DNA of 64,000 nt, taken from the NCBI RefSeq assembly GCF_018736145.1, contig NZ_CP059997.1, forward strand, positions 9,547,501 through 9,611,500, given 5' to 3'. Positions 50,912-60,291 of this stretch are shown piece by piece. How positions within the stretch are numbered: position 1 is the first letter of the stretch; every line of letters starts with the position of its first letter. The position numbers and the translations under genes are program-made. The notes beneath the pieces were generated by a model. The model saw nothing but the letters and a program-made list of their open reading frames with translations. It searched no databases and was not told where the DNA came from. The stretch is from Amycolatopsis sp. CA-230715. GTDB taxonomy: Bacteria > Actinomycetota > Actinomycetes > Mycobacteriales > Pseudonocardiaceae.

Positions 50912-52237
50912 ATGCCTGTCCCAACCGCCCCCGGCCGGTTGATCTTTTTCGGGCACACGTTGTCGATGTTGCGTCATCGCGTGCGGTTCACGTCATCCTT
51001 GCGCGAGCACGGCGAAATCATCGAGATCCACCTCGGCCCGCTTCGCACGTTTTTCCTGACCAGCCCGGCGTTGGTCACCCGAATACTGGTGACCGAGGGG
51101 GCGAATTTCTCGAAAGGCGCGATCTTCGACAGGTTCCGGCCGTTCATGGGCAACGGGCTGGTCATGTCGCAGGGGGATTTCCACCGGCGTCAGCGCCGGT
51201 TGGTGCAACCGGCGTTCCACCGCGACCGCCTCGCCTCCTACGCGGCGACGATGGTGCGCGTCGCGCGGGAGCAGACCGCTGCCTGGCAGGACGGCGAAGT
51301 GCGGCAGGTGGACGACGACATGCAACGCCTGGCGATCACCGTCGTCGGCGAAACCCTGTTCTCCACCGAACTGGGCAAGCAGGCCATCGCCGAGGCGCGG
51401 CGGTCGATCCCGATCGTGCTCAAGGAGGGAATGATCAGGGCACTGTCCCCGAAGTTCTTCGAGCACGTGCCGTTGATCCCCGCCAACCGCCGGTTCGACA
51501 GCGCCGTCGAACGGCTCCGGCGCATCGTGCTCGAAGTGATCGCGTCGTGGCGCGCGGACGGTGAGGACCACGGCGACCTCCTGTCCATGCTGATGCTCGC
51601 CGTCGACGAGGACACCGGCGATCGCATGACCGATCAGCAGGTCTACGACGAGGTGATCACCCTGCTGACCGCGGGCAGCGAAACCAGCGCCGTGACGCTG
51701 ACGTGGTTCTTCCACGAAGTCGCGCGGAACCCGGAAATCGAGCGGCGGATCCTGGACGAACTGGACCGGGTGCTGGCGGGCCGCCCGGTCACCGTGGACG
51801 ACCTGCCCGCGCTGGAATACACCCGGCGGGTCGTCACCGAAACCCTGCGGATGTATCCGATCTGGATCCTGATGCGCCGGGCACTGACCCAGGTCGAGAT
51901 CGGCGGATTCCCGTTCCCCGCCGGAACGGAATTCATGCTCAGCCCGTACTCACTGCATTTCGACCCGAGGTACTATGCCGACCCGGAGCAATTCGATCCG
52001 GATCGCTGGCTGCCCGAGCGAGCCGCCTCGCTGCCGAAGGGCGCGTTCGTCCCGTTCGGCACCGGCGCTCGCCAGTGCGTCGGGAAGTCCTTCGCGGAAA
52101 CCGAAATCACCATCGTCGCGGCCACCGTCCTGACCCGGTGGCGCCTCGTTCCGGTGCCGGGAAAACCGGTGCGGACCAAGGTGACCTCGGCGGCCTACCC
52201 GGACCGCATGCCGATGACCGCGCTGCCGCGAACCTAG
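50912..52237 (+). CDS. Cytochrome P450
   Basis: A 441-residue P450. The I-helix has LTAGSETSAVTL, the ExxR is in VTETLRMYP and the heme loop is FGTGARQCVGK. There is no membrane anchor; the protein starts PTAPGRLIFFGH. The start ATG follows GAGGAGAGGG. It is divergent from the methyltransferase gene and followed 39 nt later by a secreted hydrolase. The substrate is unknown, and no ferredoxin gene is nearby. Confidence 0.92.
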   Translation: MPVPTAPGRLIFFGHTLSMLRHRVRFTSSLREHGEIIEIHLGPLRTFFLTSPALVTRILVTEGANFSKGAIFDRFRPFMGNGLVMSQGDFHRRQRRLVQPAFHRDRLASYAATMVRVAREQTAAWQDGEVRQVDDDMQRLAITVVGETLFSTELGKQAIAEARRSIPIVLKEGMIRALSPKFFEHVPLIPANRRFDSAVERLRRIVLEVIASWRADGEDHGDLLSMLMLAVDEDTGDRMTDQQVYDEVITLLTAGSETSAVTLTWFFHEVARNPEIERRILDELDRVLAGRPVTVDDLPALEYTRRVVTETLRMYPIWILMRRALTQVEIGGFPFPAGTEFMLSPYSLHFDPRYYADPEQFDPDRWLPERAASLPKGAFVPFGTGARQCVGKSFAETEITIVAATVLTRWRLVPVPGKPVRTKVTSAAYPDRMPMTALPRT

Positions 52238-52276
52238 TTTTTCTTTCGCATTCATCACGACTGGAGGCACTTGCCC

Positions 52277-53326
52277 GTGAATTGGTTCCGCGGTGGACGC
52301 CGCGCTTCGACCCGACGATTCGTCGCCGCCGCTTCGACCGTCGCACTGCTCGCTTTCCTGCCGGCACCCGGCGTCGCACAGGCGGCCGGATCTTCCTGCC
52401 GGGAAATATCGTTCCCGGTGACGCTCGTGCTCACGCCCCAGACGATCCGCGGCACGCTGTGCGTCCCCGACGGTGGCGCGAACACGGTGCACGTCCTCGT
52501 CCCCGGAGGCACGTACAACAGGTCCTACTGGGACATCGGGTACGAGCCGGAGATCCGGTCCTACCGGCGGGCGATGAACGAGGCCGGGTACGCCACGCTC
52601 GCCATCGACCGGCTCGGCACCGGCACCAGTTCCGTACCGCTGAGCGTCCTGCTGACCACGATCACCGAGGCAGGAACGGTGCACGAGGTCATCGGGCAGC
52701 TGAAGTCCGGCGAACGGGGACCGCGGTTCGCCAAGGTGGTCCTCGGCGGGCATTCGTACGGCTCCGCGATCGCGATCGTCGAGGCCGCGACCTTCCACGA
52801 CGTCGACGGCGTCCTGATCACCGGGCTGGCGCACCGGGTGAACGTCGGTGGCGCGATCCCGGTCTTCGCCTCGATGTACCCGGCGGCGCTCGACCCGAAG
52901 TTCGCCGGTGACGGCCACGATCCCGCCTACATCACCAGCCTGCCCGGCACCCGGTACTCGCTCTTCCACCGGCCAGGTCCGGAGGTGCCGGGCGCGATCG
53001 CCTTCGACGAGTCCACAAAGGACACTTCGGTGGAGACCCAGGCACTGGACCTGTTCGCACTCGGCGTGATCACACCGTACTCGCTCCTGATCGACAAACC
53101 CGTCATGATCGCGCTGGGCCAGGACACCGTCTTCTGCGGACTGCTCGCCACCGACTGCTCGTCCGCGGACGGCATCAAGCAGACCGAGCAGCTGTACTAC
53201 TCACCGGCCGCGAACCTGCACACCTACGCGCTGCAGGGCTACGGGCACGCGATCAACTACGCGCCCAACGCACGCGACTACTTCCGGGCGGTCGCCGACT
53301 GGGCGGACCAGGAAGTGGGGCGCTGA
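52277..53326 (+). CDS. Secreted alpha/beta hydrolase
   Basis: About 349 residues with a Sec signal peptide (RRFVAAASTVALLAFLPAP, cleavage near AQAAG). The nucleophile Ser is in LGGHSYGSAIA and the catalytic His in GYGHAINY; an Asp in LGQDTVFCG is the probable acid. Four later cysteines could form disulfides. It may act on esters or lactones outside the cell. GTG 52277 has GGAGG 9 nt upstream; TTG 52271 is a closer but less likely start. Confidence 0.85.
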   Translation: MNWFRGGRRASTRRFVAAASTVALLAFLPAPGVAQAAGSSCREISFPVTLVLTPQTIRGTLCVPDGGANTVHVLVPGGTYNRSYWDIGYEPEIRSYRRAMNEAGYATLAIDRLGTGTSSVPLSVLLTTITEAGTVHEVIGQLKSGERGPRFAKVVLGGHSYGSAIAIVEAATFHDVDGVLITGLAHRVNVGGAIPVFASMYPAALDPKFAGDGHDPAYITSLPGTRYSLFHRPGPEVPGAIAFDESTKDTSVETQALDLFALGVITPYSLLIDKPVMIALGQDTVFCGLLATDCSSADGIKQTEQLYYSPAANLHTYALQGYGHAINYAPNARDYFRAVADWADQEVGR

Positions 53327-53344
53327 CCGCCGGGACTGGTCCCG

Positions 53345-54814
53345 TCAGTGCGCGCGCGGGACCCTCGGCCGCTGCCCCGGCTCCTGCGTCGGCGGTTTCT
53401 GGTCCTTCCCGGGGAAGGTCGGCGCGGGCAGGTTCGACGCCTCGTAGCGCGAGAGGGTCAGCGGGCCGCTCGTGTCCGGCATGGTCGGCGGCTGCGCTTT
53501 CTGGTCGTCGAACCGGAAGGCCGAGGTCAGGTCGCCGAACGTCCGGCGGCGCCAGTCCGAGATGTTCGGCTCGGCCACGCCGGTGACCTTCTCCAGCAAC
53601 CGCAGCGTCGAGGTGTGGTCGAACGGCTCGCTGCACACCCAGCCGCCCGCGGTCCACGGCGAGACGACGATCGCGGGCACCCGGTACCCGGCGCCGACGG
53701 GCAGCCCGTTGCCCTTCGTCCCGCCCGGCGAGGTCTTGGTGACGAACTCGTGCGGGGTGCCCGCGGGCGGTGTCGGCGGGACGACGTGGTCGAACAGCCC
53801 GTCGTTCTCGTCGTAGTTGAGGATGAACGCGGTTTTCGCCCACACGTCGGGGTTCGCCGCGATCGCGTCGATCTTGCTGGCGACGAACGCGGCGCCCTCG
53901 GCGGGTGTGTAGTCCGGGTGTTCGGACGCGGTGGAGGTGCAGATGATCCACGAGACGGCGGGCAGCTTGTCGTTGCGCGCGTCGTATTCGAACTGCCCCT
54001 CGGGCCGGTGCGTCAACCCGTTGACGTACAACGGGGAATCCTTCGGCGCGGCGCGGAAGTTCGCGAACTGCTCCAGCATGTTGCAGCCGTAGGTGTCGCT
54101 CTGCTCGTAGACCTTCCAGCTCACCCCCGCCTTCGTGAGCCGCTCGGCGTAGGTGGTCCAGGTGTAGCCGCCCGCGGGCGCGTGGTTGTCGAGGATGGGG
54201 CCGCCGTGCTCACCGTCGGGATCGATGGTGCCGGTCATCCACATCATCCGGTTCGGCCAGGTCGGCCCGAACACCGAGCAGTGGTAGGCGTCGCAGACGG
54301 TGAACGCTTCGGCGAGCGCGAACTGGAACGGGAGATCGGCGCGCGTGTGGTATCCCATCACGTACGGCCCGTTCTTCCCGTCCGCCTTGCGGTGGGCGGG
54401 CAGCCAGTTGTCCATCCTGCCGCCGTTCCAGGCGTCGTGCTGGACCTGCCACGCGTGCGAGGTGGACGGGATCTTCTGCGCGTTGGTGGCGTGCGTGTCC
54501 AGGTGGAACGGCAGCGCGTAGCCTGCGGGATTCTGCGGATCCGGCTGGTAGAACACCGGTTTGCCGTTGGGCAGCTTCGCCGCGTGCGGGTCGTTGAACC
54601 CGCGGACGCCGGACAGCGTGCCGAAGTAGTGGTCGAACGACCTGTTCTCCTGCATCAGCAGCACCACGTGCTCGATGTCGCGCAGGGAACCACGTGCCGG
54701 CGCTTCCCGCGCCAGCGCGCGCTGGACGTTCGGAGGCATCAGGGTGGCCGCGGCCGCGGTGGCGGCGGCTCCGGCGGCGGAGCCGAGCAGGCGGCGGCGT
54801 GTCAGTTCGGTCAT
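53345..54814 (-). CDS. Phospholipase C-type phosphoesterase, Tat exported
   Basis: A 489-residue phosphoesterase. The N-terminus TRRRLLGSAAGAAAT is a twin-arginine signal. The phosphoesterase domain opens with HVVLLMQENRSFDHYFGTL, a signature of the non-haemolytic phospholipase C/acid phosphatase family; DHTSTLRLLEKVTG lies near the end. The Pro-rich C-terminus is short. It hydrolyses phosphodiesters or phosphomonoesters outside the membrane. Its end lies 18 nt from the convergent hydrolase gene. Confidence 0.9.
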   Translation of the reverse strand: MTELTRRRLLGSAAGAAATAAAATLMPPNVQRALAREAPARGSLRDIEHVVLLMQENRSFDHYFGTLSGVRGFNDPHAAKLPNGKPVFYQPDPQNPAGYALPFHLDTHATNAQKIPSTSHAWQVQHDAWNGGRMDNWLPAHRKADGKNGPYVMGYHTRADLPFQFALAEAFTVCDAYHCSVFGPTWPNRMMWMTGTIDPDGEHGGPILDNHAPAGGYTWTTYAERLTKAGVSWKVYEQSDTYGCNMLEQFANFRAAPKDSPLYVNGLTHRPEGQFEYDARNDKLPAVSWIICTSTASEHPDYTPAEGAAFVASKIDAIAANPDVWAKTAFILNYDENDGLFDHVVPPTPPAGTPHEFVTKTSPGGTKGNGLPVGAGYRVPAIVVSPWTAGGWVCSEPFDHTSTLRLLEKVTGVAEPNISDWRRRTFGDLTSAFRFDDQKAQPPTMPDTSGPLTLSRYEASNLPAPTFPGKDQKPPTQEPGQRPRVPRAH

Positions 54815-55028
54815 GGCCACACCTTCGTCACCGCGCGCGCCGAAAGATGGTGCCACGTAAGGACTCCGGGTGAACACGGGGTGAAAGCTGCCGCCGAACC
54901 GGGCGTACCGCGCGAATCCCGATCGCGCGACACGGGCACCCGCGATAGGGGCCTTCGGTTGGCCGTTGGGGGTACGAGCGTTATCTTCAACCCGGTGCGG
55001 AGTAGACGATCGGGGCGAAGGGCGCGCC

Positions 55029-56321
<1,293 letters not shown>

Positions 56322-56328
56322 CCCGGCG

Positions 56329-56757
56329 TCAGTCCACTGTGGACAAGGAACTGCCCGCGCGTGGCGTGACGGGCAGGCCCGACTCCTTCCACGCCGCGAA
56401 CCCGCCTCTGACGTCTCCGACCGCGGTCAGTCCGAGCAGGTCCCCGACCTGGCGCGCGGCGAGGCTCGAGGTGTAGCCCTCGTTGCAGAACAGGATGATC
56501 TCCCGGTCGAAGTCGCCCTCGGCCAGTTCCTTCAGCCGCCAGCGGCTGGTGACGTCGAGACGCCATTCGAGCACGTGCCGGGAAACCGCGACGGCGCCGG
56601 CGATCTCACCACCGCGCAGCCGGTACTCCAGCGGCCGGAGATCGACGAGGAGCGCGCCCCGGCGGACGGCGTCGGCCGCTTCCTCCGGGAGGTACCTGCG
56701 TAGCCCCGAAGTCGCTTCGGCGAGCTTGCGGGAGATCACGTCTTCGTGCGCGGTCAT
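56329..56757 (-). CDS. Rhodanese domain protein
   Basis: A 142-residue single-domain rhodanese. The active-site Cys is in ILFCNEGYTSS, and VDLRPLEYRLRGGEIAGA is the family N-terminal block. It carries a persulfide and may move sulfane sulfur. It is co-translated with the cysteine dioxygenase gene (ATGA), so it probably handles sulfur from cysteine breakdown. Confidence 0.9.
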   Translation of the reverse strand: MTAHEDVISRKLAEATSGLRRYLPEEAADAVRRGALLVDLRPLEYRLRGGEIAGAVAVSRHVLEWRLDVTSRWRLKELAEGDFDREIILFCNEGYTSSLAARQVGDLLGLTAVGDVRGGFAAWKESGLPVTPRAGSSLSTVD

Positions 56758-57332
56758 CGCCGCGCCGCCCGCGCCGTCGCGGCGAGCGCTTCGAGATCGC
56801 CGGTGGCCGGTTCCGGGGAGTCGCAGGGGATTTCCCGCAGGTGGTGCAGGCCGGAATCCAGCCAGCAGTAGAAGTTCATCGCACTCAACGGCCGGGAGTA
56901 GGCGTGGATCGTCACCGCGGGCGTGGTGTCGGTGTTGACGAGGTTGTGCAGGTATTCGGTACCGAAGGCGACCGCGTCACCGGCCCGGTGCGCGCGGGTG
57001 CGCAGGCGCGACGCGCCCGCGTCGGCGGCGTAGTCCTCGACCAGCGCGCCACTCGCCACCGCGAACGCGCCGACACTGCCGCCGTGGTCGTGCAGCAGGG
57101 TGTCCTGGCCGAACTCCCAGCAGATCAGCCACACCTCGACCAGTTCGTCGCGGTGGAGCCTGGTGAAATAGCGCTCGGCGAGGTCGAACCGGACCTGCGG
57201 CGCCCACACGTCCTGGCGTGCCACGACGCCGGAAACCATGCGCCGCAACGCGCCCGGCCGGATCCGGGTGCCGTCGAGATCGGCGGCACGCGGGCACAGC
57301 TCCGCCGGGAAGACCGGGGTACTGGTTGTCAT
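56754..57332 (-). CDS. Cysteine dioxygenase
   Basis: A 192-residue cupin. The iron site is LLHDHGGSVGAF with a third His in GTEYLHNLVN; a Cys/Tyr crosslink partner may be in SAMNFYCW. It oxidises cysteine to cysteine sulfinate. The start is ATG 57332 with GAGGAG upstream. A short open frame (57332-57412) ends exactly at this start. It links to the rhodanese gene and possibly to taurine supply through cysteine sulfinate. Confidence 0.85.
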   Translation of the reverse strand: MTTSTPVFPAELCPRAADLDGTRIRPGALRRMVSGVVARQDVWAPQVRFDLAERYFTRLHRDELVEVWLICWEFGQDTLLHDHGGSVGAFAVASGALVEDYAADAGASRLRTRAHRAGDAVAFGTEYLHNLVNTDTTPAVTIHAYSRPLSAMNFYCWLDSGLHHLREIPCDSPEPATGDLEALAATARAARR

Positions 57333-57489
57333 CACGAGACAGCTCCTCTGCTCGGACCCGCGGCGTGCCGGGACGCGGGTGCCACCCTCGCCCCCGCCCA
57401 CCGGCGGGTCATCTCGTCCGAGTGGCCCCGCCCCGCGTCCCGCGACGCGCTGCCGAACCACCCGAAGACCGTTCTGGAATTTTCAGTTC

Positions 57490-57514
57490 GCGCTTCACCC
57501 GCACGGTGAAGCGC
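57490..57514. terminator. Hairpin after the DUF2294 gene
   Basis: A perfect 10-bp stem GCGCTTCACC with loop CGCAC lies between the DUF2294 gene and the cysteine dioxygenase gene. It can end the DUF2294 transcript. Confidence 0.5.
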
Positions 57515-57563
57515 TCTTGATCATAACCGTCGCCCGGCGCCCGGTCAGCCGCCGAACGCGCGC

Positions 57564-57944
57564 CTAGTGCTCGCCGTCGAGTTCGAGGGAGTCGCCGAGC
57601 TCCGCGAAGATGAACACGCGCACGGCGTGCCCGGTGACCGGGTGCACCTGCGCCAGGTAGGCGTGCACCTTCGCCGCCACGATTTCCTCGACGGCGCCGA
57701 TGAAATCCTCGCGCGTGGCCTCGTGCAGCGCCTCGTGGTGGCGGATCACCGCCTCGCGGTAGCCGCGCTCGCCGAGCACGCTGTCGCCCGCGGTGAGGCT
57801 GTCGATGGACAGCACCACGAGGCTCACCGGCTCGTCCTGGCTCACCGAAACCTTGACGTTGCTCGGGCCACGGCCGTAGAAGGACCGTTCGAGCTGGGTG
57901 ATCTTCTCCGCGACGGCGTTGCGCTGCGCGCGCGTGATCTGCAC
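57564..57944 (-). CDS. DUF2294 family protein
   Basis: A 126-residue soluble protein with the DUF2294 pattern: a first helix, FYGRGPSNVKVSVSQDEPVSLVVL, a central helical region and HPVTGHAVRVFIFAELGDSLEL. The function is unknown. It lies about 230 nt before cysteine dioxygenase on the same strand and is separated from it by a hairpin. Confidence 0.85.
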   Translation of the reverse strand: MQITRAQRNAVAEKITQLERSFYGRGPSNVKVSVSQDEPVSLVVLSIDSLTAGDSVLGERGYREAVIRHHEALHEATREDFIGAVEEIVAAKVHAYLAQVHPVTGHAVRVFIFAELGDSLELDGEH

Positions 57945-58090
57945 GCCGGTCCCCTCTCCTCCACCGGAGTCTGGCTGACCACCCTACGGCCAGCCGTGCG
58001 GAACGGCCGCCCGGAACCGCCGGGAGCTGTGTTCCATTGCACAGTGTTCGAGGCAGGTGACGCGGAGTGCTCCCGATAGGGTCGCTCGTC

Positions 58091-58849
58091 GTGACCACGC
58101 TCGACGAGAACGACCTCGACCCGACCGACGCGCTTTCGTCGGTGCCCGCCGCGGGCGCGCGCAGGGCCGCGCCATCGGCCGGGCGGCTCAAGTTCTGCTA
58201 CGGGCCGATGGACTGCGGGAAGTCGACGCTCGCGCTCCAGATCAACCACAACCACGCCAGGCAGGGCAGGCGCGGGCTGCTGCTGGTCCGCCACGACCGC
58301 TCCGGCGCGCCGCAGATCACCAGCCGGATCGGGATCACCAGCACGGCCAACGAGGTCGGCGCCGACACGGACCTGCGGGCACTGGTCAAGGAGCAGTGGG
58401 CGGCCGGACGGCACGTCGACTACCTGATCGTCGACGAGGCCCAGTTCCTCTCCCCCGTCCAGGTCGAGCAGCTGGCCGAACTCGCCGACGACGTCCAGGT
58501 CGACGTCTACTGCTTCGGGATCGCGACGGACTTCCGCAGCGAGCTGTTCCCCGGCGCGCGACGGTTGTTCGAACTCGCCGACGAACTGCAGCCGGTCCAG
58601 GTCGAAGTGCTGTGCTGGTGCGGCGCGGCCGGGCGGTTCAACGCCCGCGTCCGTGACGGCGAAGTGTTACGAGCGGGCGACACGGTAGTGGTAGCCGACA
58701 CCGAACCGGGTATGGTTGAAAGTTCAGCTATGCCACCGAGGGAGGCCGAACCGACTACGATGCGTTACCAAGTATTGTGCCGCCGCCACTACCGATTGGG
58801 ACACCTCGGTCCCGCGACGGCCCAACACGGTCAGTTACGGCTGACATGA
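58091..58849 (+). CDS. tdk: Thymidine kinase
   Basis: A 252-residue type II thymidine kinase. Walker A is GPMDCGKST, the catalytic region is VDEAQFLS and the zinc site is CWCG with CRRH near the end. It phosphorylates thymidine to dTMP in salvage. GTG 58091 has AGGG 9 nt upstream; GTG 58067 is an alternative. The N-terminal extension of about 30 residues is longer than usual. The gene is divergent from DUF2294. Confidence 0.93.
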   Translation: MTTLDENDLDPTDALSSVPAAGARRAAPSAGRLKFCYGPMDCGKSTLALQINHNHARQGRRGLLLVRHDRSGAPQITSRIGITSTANEVGADTDLRALVKEQWAAGRHVDYLIVDEAQFLSPVQVEQLAELADDVQVDVYCFGIATDFRSELFPGARRLFELADELQPVQVEVLCWCGAAGRFNARVRDGEVLRAGDTVVVADTEPGMVESSAMPPREAEPTTMRYQVLCRRHYRLGHLGPATAQHGQLRLT

Positions 58850-58993
58850 TTGGTAGGACGACTCGCCCGAACGGGTGATCTCCCCAAGAAGACCTCTGTA
58901 AACGCGTCACGTCAGGGGCGGAACCGCCTCCTAACAGAGGAAGCTGTTGTCGACGGGTGACGCAGCTCATCGTGAGCAACGACATGCTGGCCG

Positions 58994-59020
58994 GGGAATC
59001 CTGCCGACCCGCCGGTCGTT
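58994..59020 (+). promoter_or_regulatory. SigR-type promoter of rbpA
   Basis: GGGAAT (58994-58999), an 18-nt spacer and GTT (59018-59020) match the SigR/SigH thiol-stress consensus of actinomycetes. It lies about 56 nt before the rbpA start. rbpA is a known SigR target in Streptomyces. Confidence 0.65.
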
Positions 59021-59075
59021 GCATACAGTGAGCATCACCCAGGCTCTCCCTGGAGCCGACTGAAAGGACCCCATC

Positions 59076-59423
59076 ATGGCCGACCGTGTTCTCCGTGGAA
59101 GCCGGCTGGGAGCGGTCAGCTACGAGACCGACCGCAATCACGATCTCGCACCGCGCCGTACGGTCCGGTACGCCTGTCCCAAGAACCACGAGTTCGAGGT
59201 GCCGTTCTCCGACGACGCCGAGATCCCGCCGGTGTGGGAGTGCCGCCTGCACGGCAGCGAGTCCGAGATCATCGATGGCGAGCAGCAGGAGCAGAAGAAG
59301 GTCAAGCCCCCGAGGACGCACTGGGACATGCTGCTGGAGCGGCGTTCGATCCCGGAGCTCGAGGACTTGCTGAACGAACGTCTCGCCGAGCTCAAGGGCC
59401 GTCGGACCTCCCGCTCGGCGTAG
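59076..59423 (+). CDS. rbpA: RNA polymerase-binding protein RbpA
   Basis: A 115-residue protein beginning MADRVLRGSRLGAVSYETD, the RbpA N-terminal tail. It has a YACPKNHEF zinc-ribbon remnant and the sigma-binding C-terminal helices THWDMLLERRSIPELEDLL. RbpA stabilises open complexes with the principal sigma factor. ATG 59076 follows GAAAGGA. An SigR-type promoter precedes it. Confidence 0.95.
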   Translation: MADRVLRGSRLGAVSYETDRNHDLAPRRTVRYACPKNHEFEVPFSDDAEIPPVWECRLHGSESEIIDGEQQEQKKVKPPRTHWDMLLERRSIPELEDLLNERLAELKGRRTSRSA

Positions 59424-59451
59424 TTGAGTAGCCCGTTCCCACCACAACACC

Positions 59452-59488
59452 GAAGAGCCCCCGTGACCTCCCGCCACGGGGGTTCTTC
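59452..59488. terminator. Terminator hairpin after rbpA
   Basis: GAAGAGCCCCCGTG pairs with CACGGGGGTTCTTC (one G-U pair) around a 9-nt loop. It lies between the convergent rbpA and ppm1 genes. Confidence 0.7.
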
Positions 59489-59499
59489 GCTGTCCGGGG

Positions 59500-60267
59500 T
59501 CAGCCGCGGCGCGCCAGCCGGCGAGCCTGCGCCCAGCGCCGCCGCGCACCCCACGTGCCGACGCGCAGGAACGCCTCCCTGATGATCGAGCCGCTCATCT
59601 TCGACTCGCCGATCTCGCGCTCGGTGAAAGTGATCGGCACCTCCACGATCTCGAACCCCGCGTCGGCGGTGCGCAGCGTCAGATCGATCTGGAAGCAGTA
59701 ACCGTGCGAGGCGATCTCGTCGAGCGCGAGCTTTTCGAGCACCTCGCGCCGGTAGGCGCGGAAGCCGGCGGTGATGTCCTTCACGCCGACGCCGAGTGCG
59801 AAGCGGGAGTACAGATTGGCGCCCCGCGACAGGATTTCGCGTTGCTTCGGCCAGTTCACGACGCTGCCGCCCGTCACGTACCGGGAGCCGATCACCAGGT
59901 CCGCGTCACCGAGGGCGTCGAGCAGGCGCGGCAGGTCCTCCGGCGCGTGCGAGCCGTCCGCGTCCATTTCGACGATCGTCGCGTACTCCCTGGCCAGGCC
60001 CCACCGGAAGCCCGCGACGTAGGCGGCGCCGAGGCCCGCCTTCTCGGTCCGGTGCAGCACGTGCACGCGGTCGTCGTCCGCGGCGAGCTTGTCCGCGATC
60101 TCCCCCGTCCCGTCCGGGCTGCCGTCGTCGACGACCAGCGCGTGCGCCTCCGGCAGCGCGGCGCGCAGTCTGCGCAGGATCGGCGGCAGGTTGTCGCGCT
60201 CGTTGTAGGTGGGGATCACCACCAGCACCGGTTCGATCCCCTGTGCCCTTCGCGGCGCCTGCGCCAT
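59500..60267 (-). CDS. ppm1: Polyprenol monophosphomannose synthase
   Basis: A 255-residue GT2 glycosyltransferase. Motifs VVIPTYNERDNL, VVDDGSPDGTG and EMDADGSHAPEDL fit dolichol-phosphate mannose synthases. It moves mannose from GDP-mannose to polyprenyl phosphate for protein or lipoglycan mannosylation. There is no membrane domain. It lies 24 nt after lnt; in mycobacteria the two are often fused in one Ppm1 protein. Confidence 0.9.
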   Translation of the reverse strand: MAQAPRRAQGIEPVLVVIPTYNERDNLPPILRRLRAALPEAHALVVDDGSPDGTGEIADKLAADDDRVHVLHRTEKAGLGAAYVAGFRWGLAREYATIVEMDADGSHAPEDLPRLLDALGDADLVIGSRYVTGGSVVNWPKQREILSRGANLYSRFALGVGVKDITAGFRAYRREVLEKLALDEIASHGYCFQIDLTLRTADAGFEIVEVPITFTEREIGESKMSGSIIREAFLRVGTWGARRRWAQARRLARRG

Positions 60268-60291
60268 CCGCTGTCCCTCCCTGCGAGGCGG

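Noticed and set aside
57333..57563. Possible SAM riboswitch before cysteine dioxygenase
   Set aside because: The conserved core words of the S-box are not present in order; only local GC hairpins are visible.
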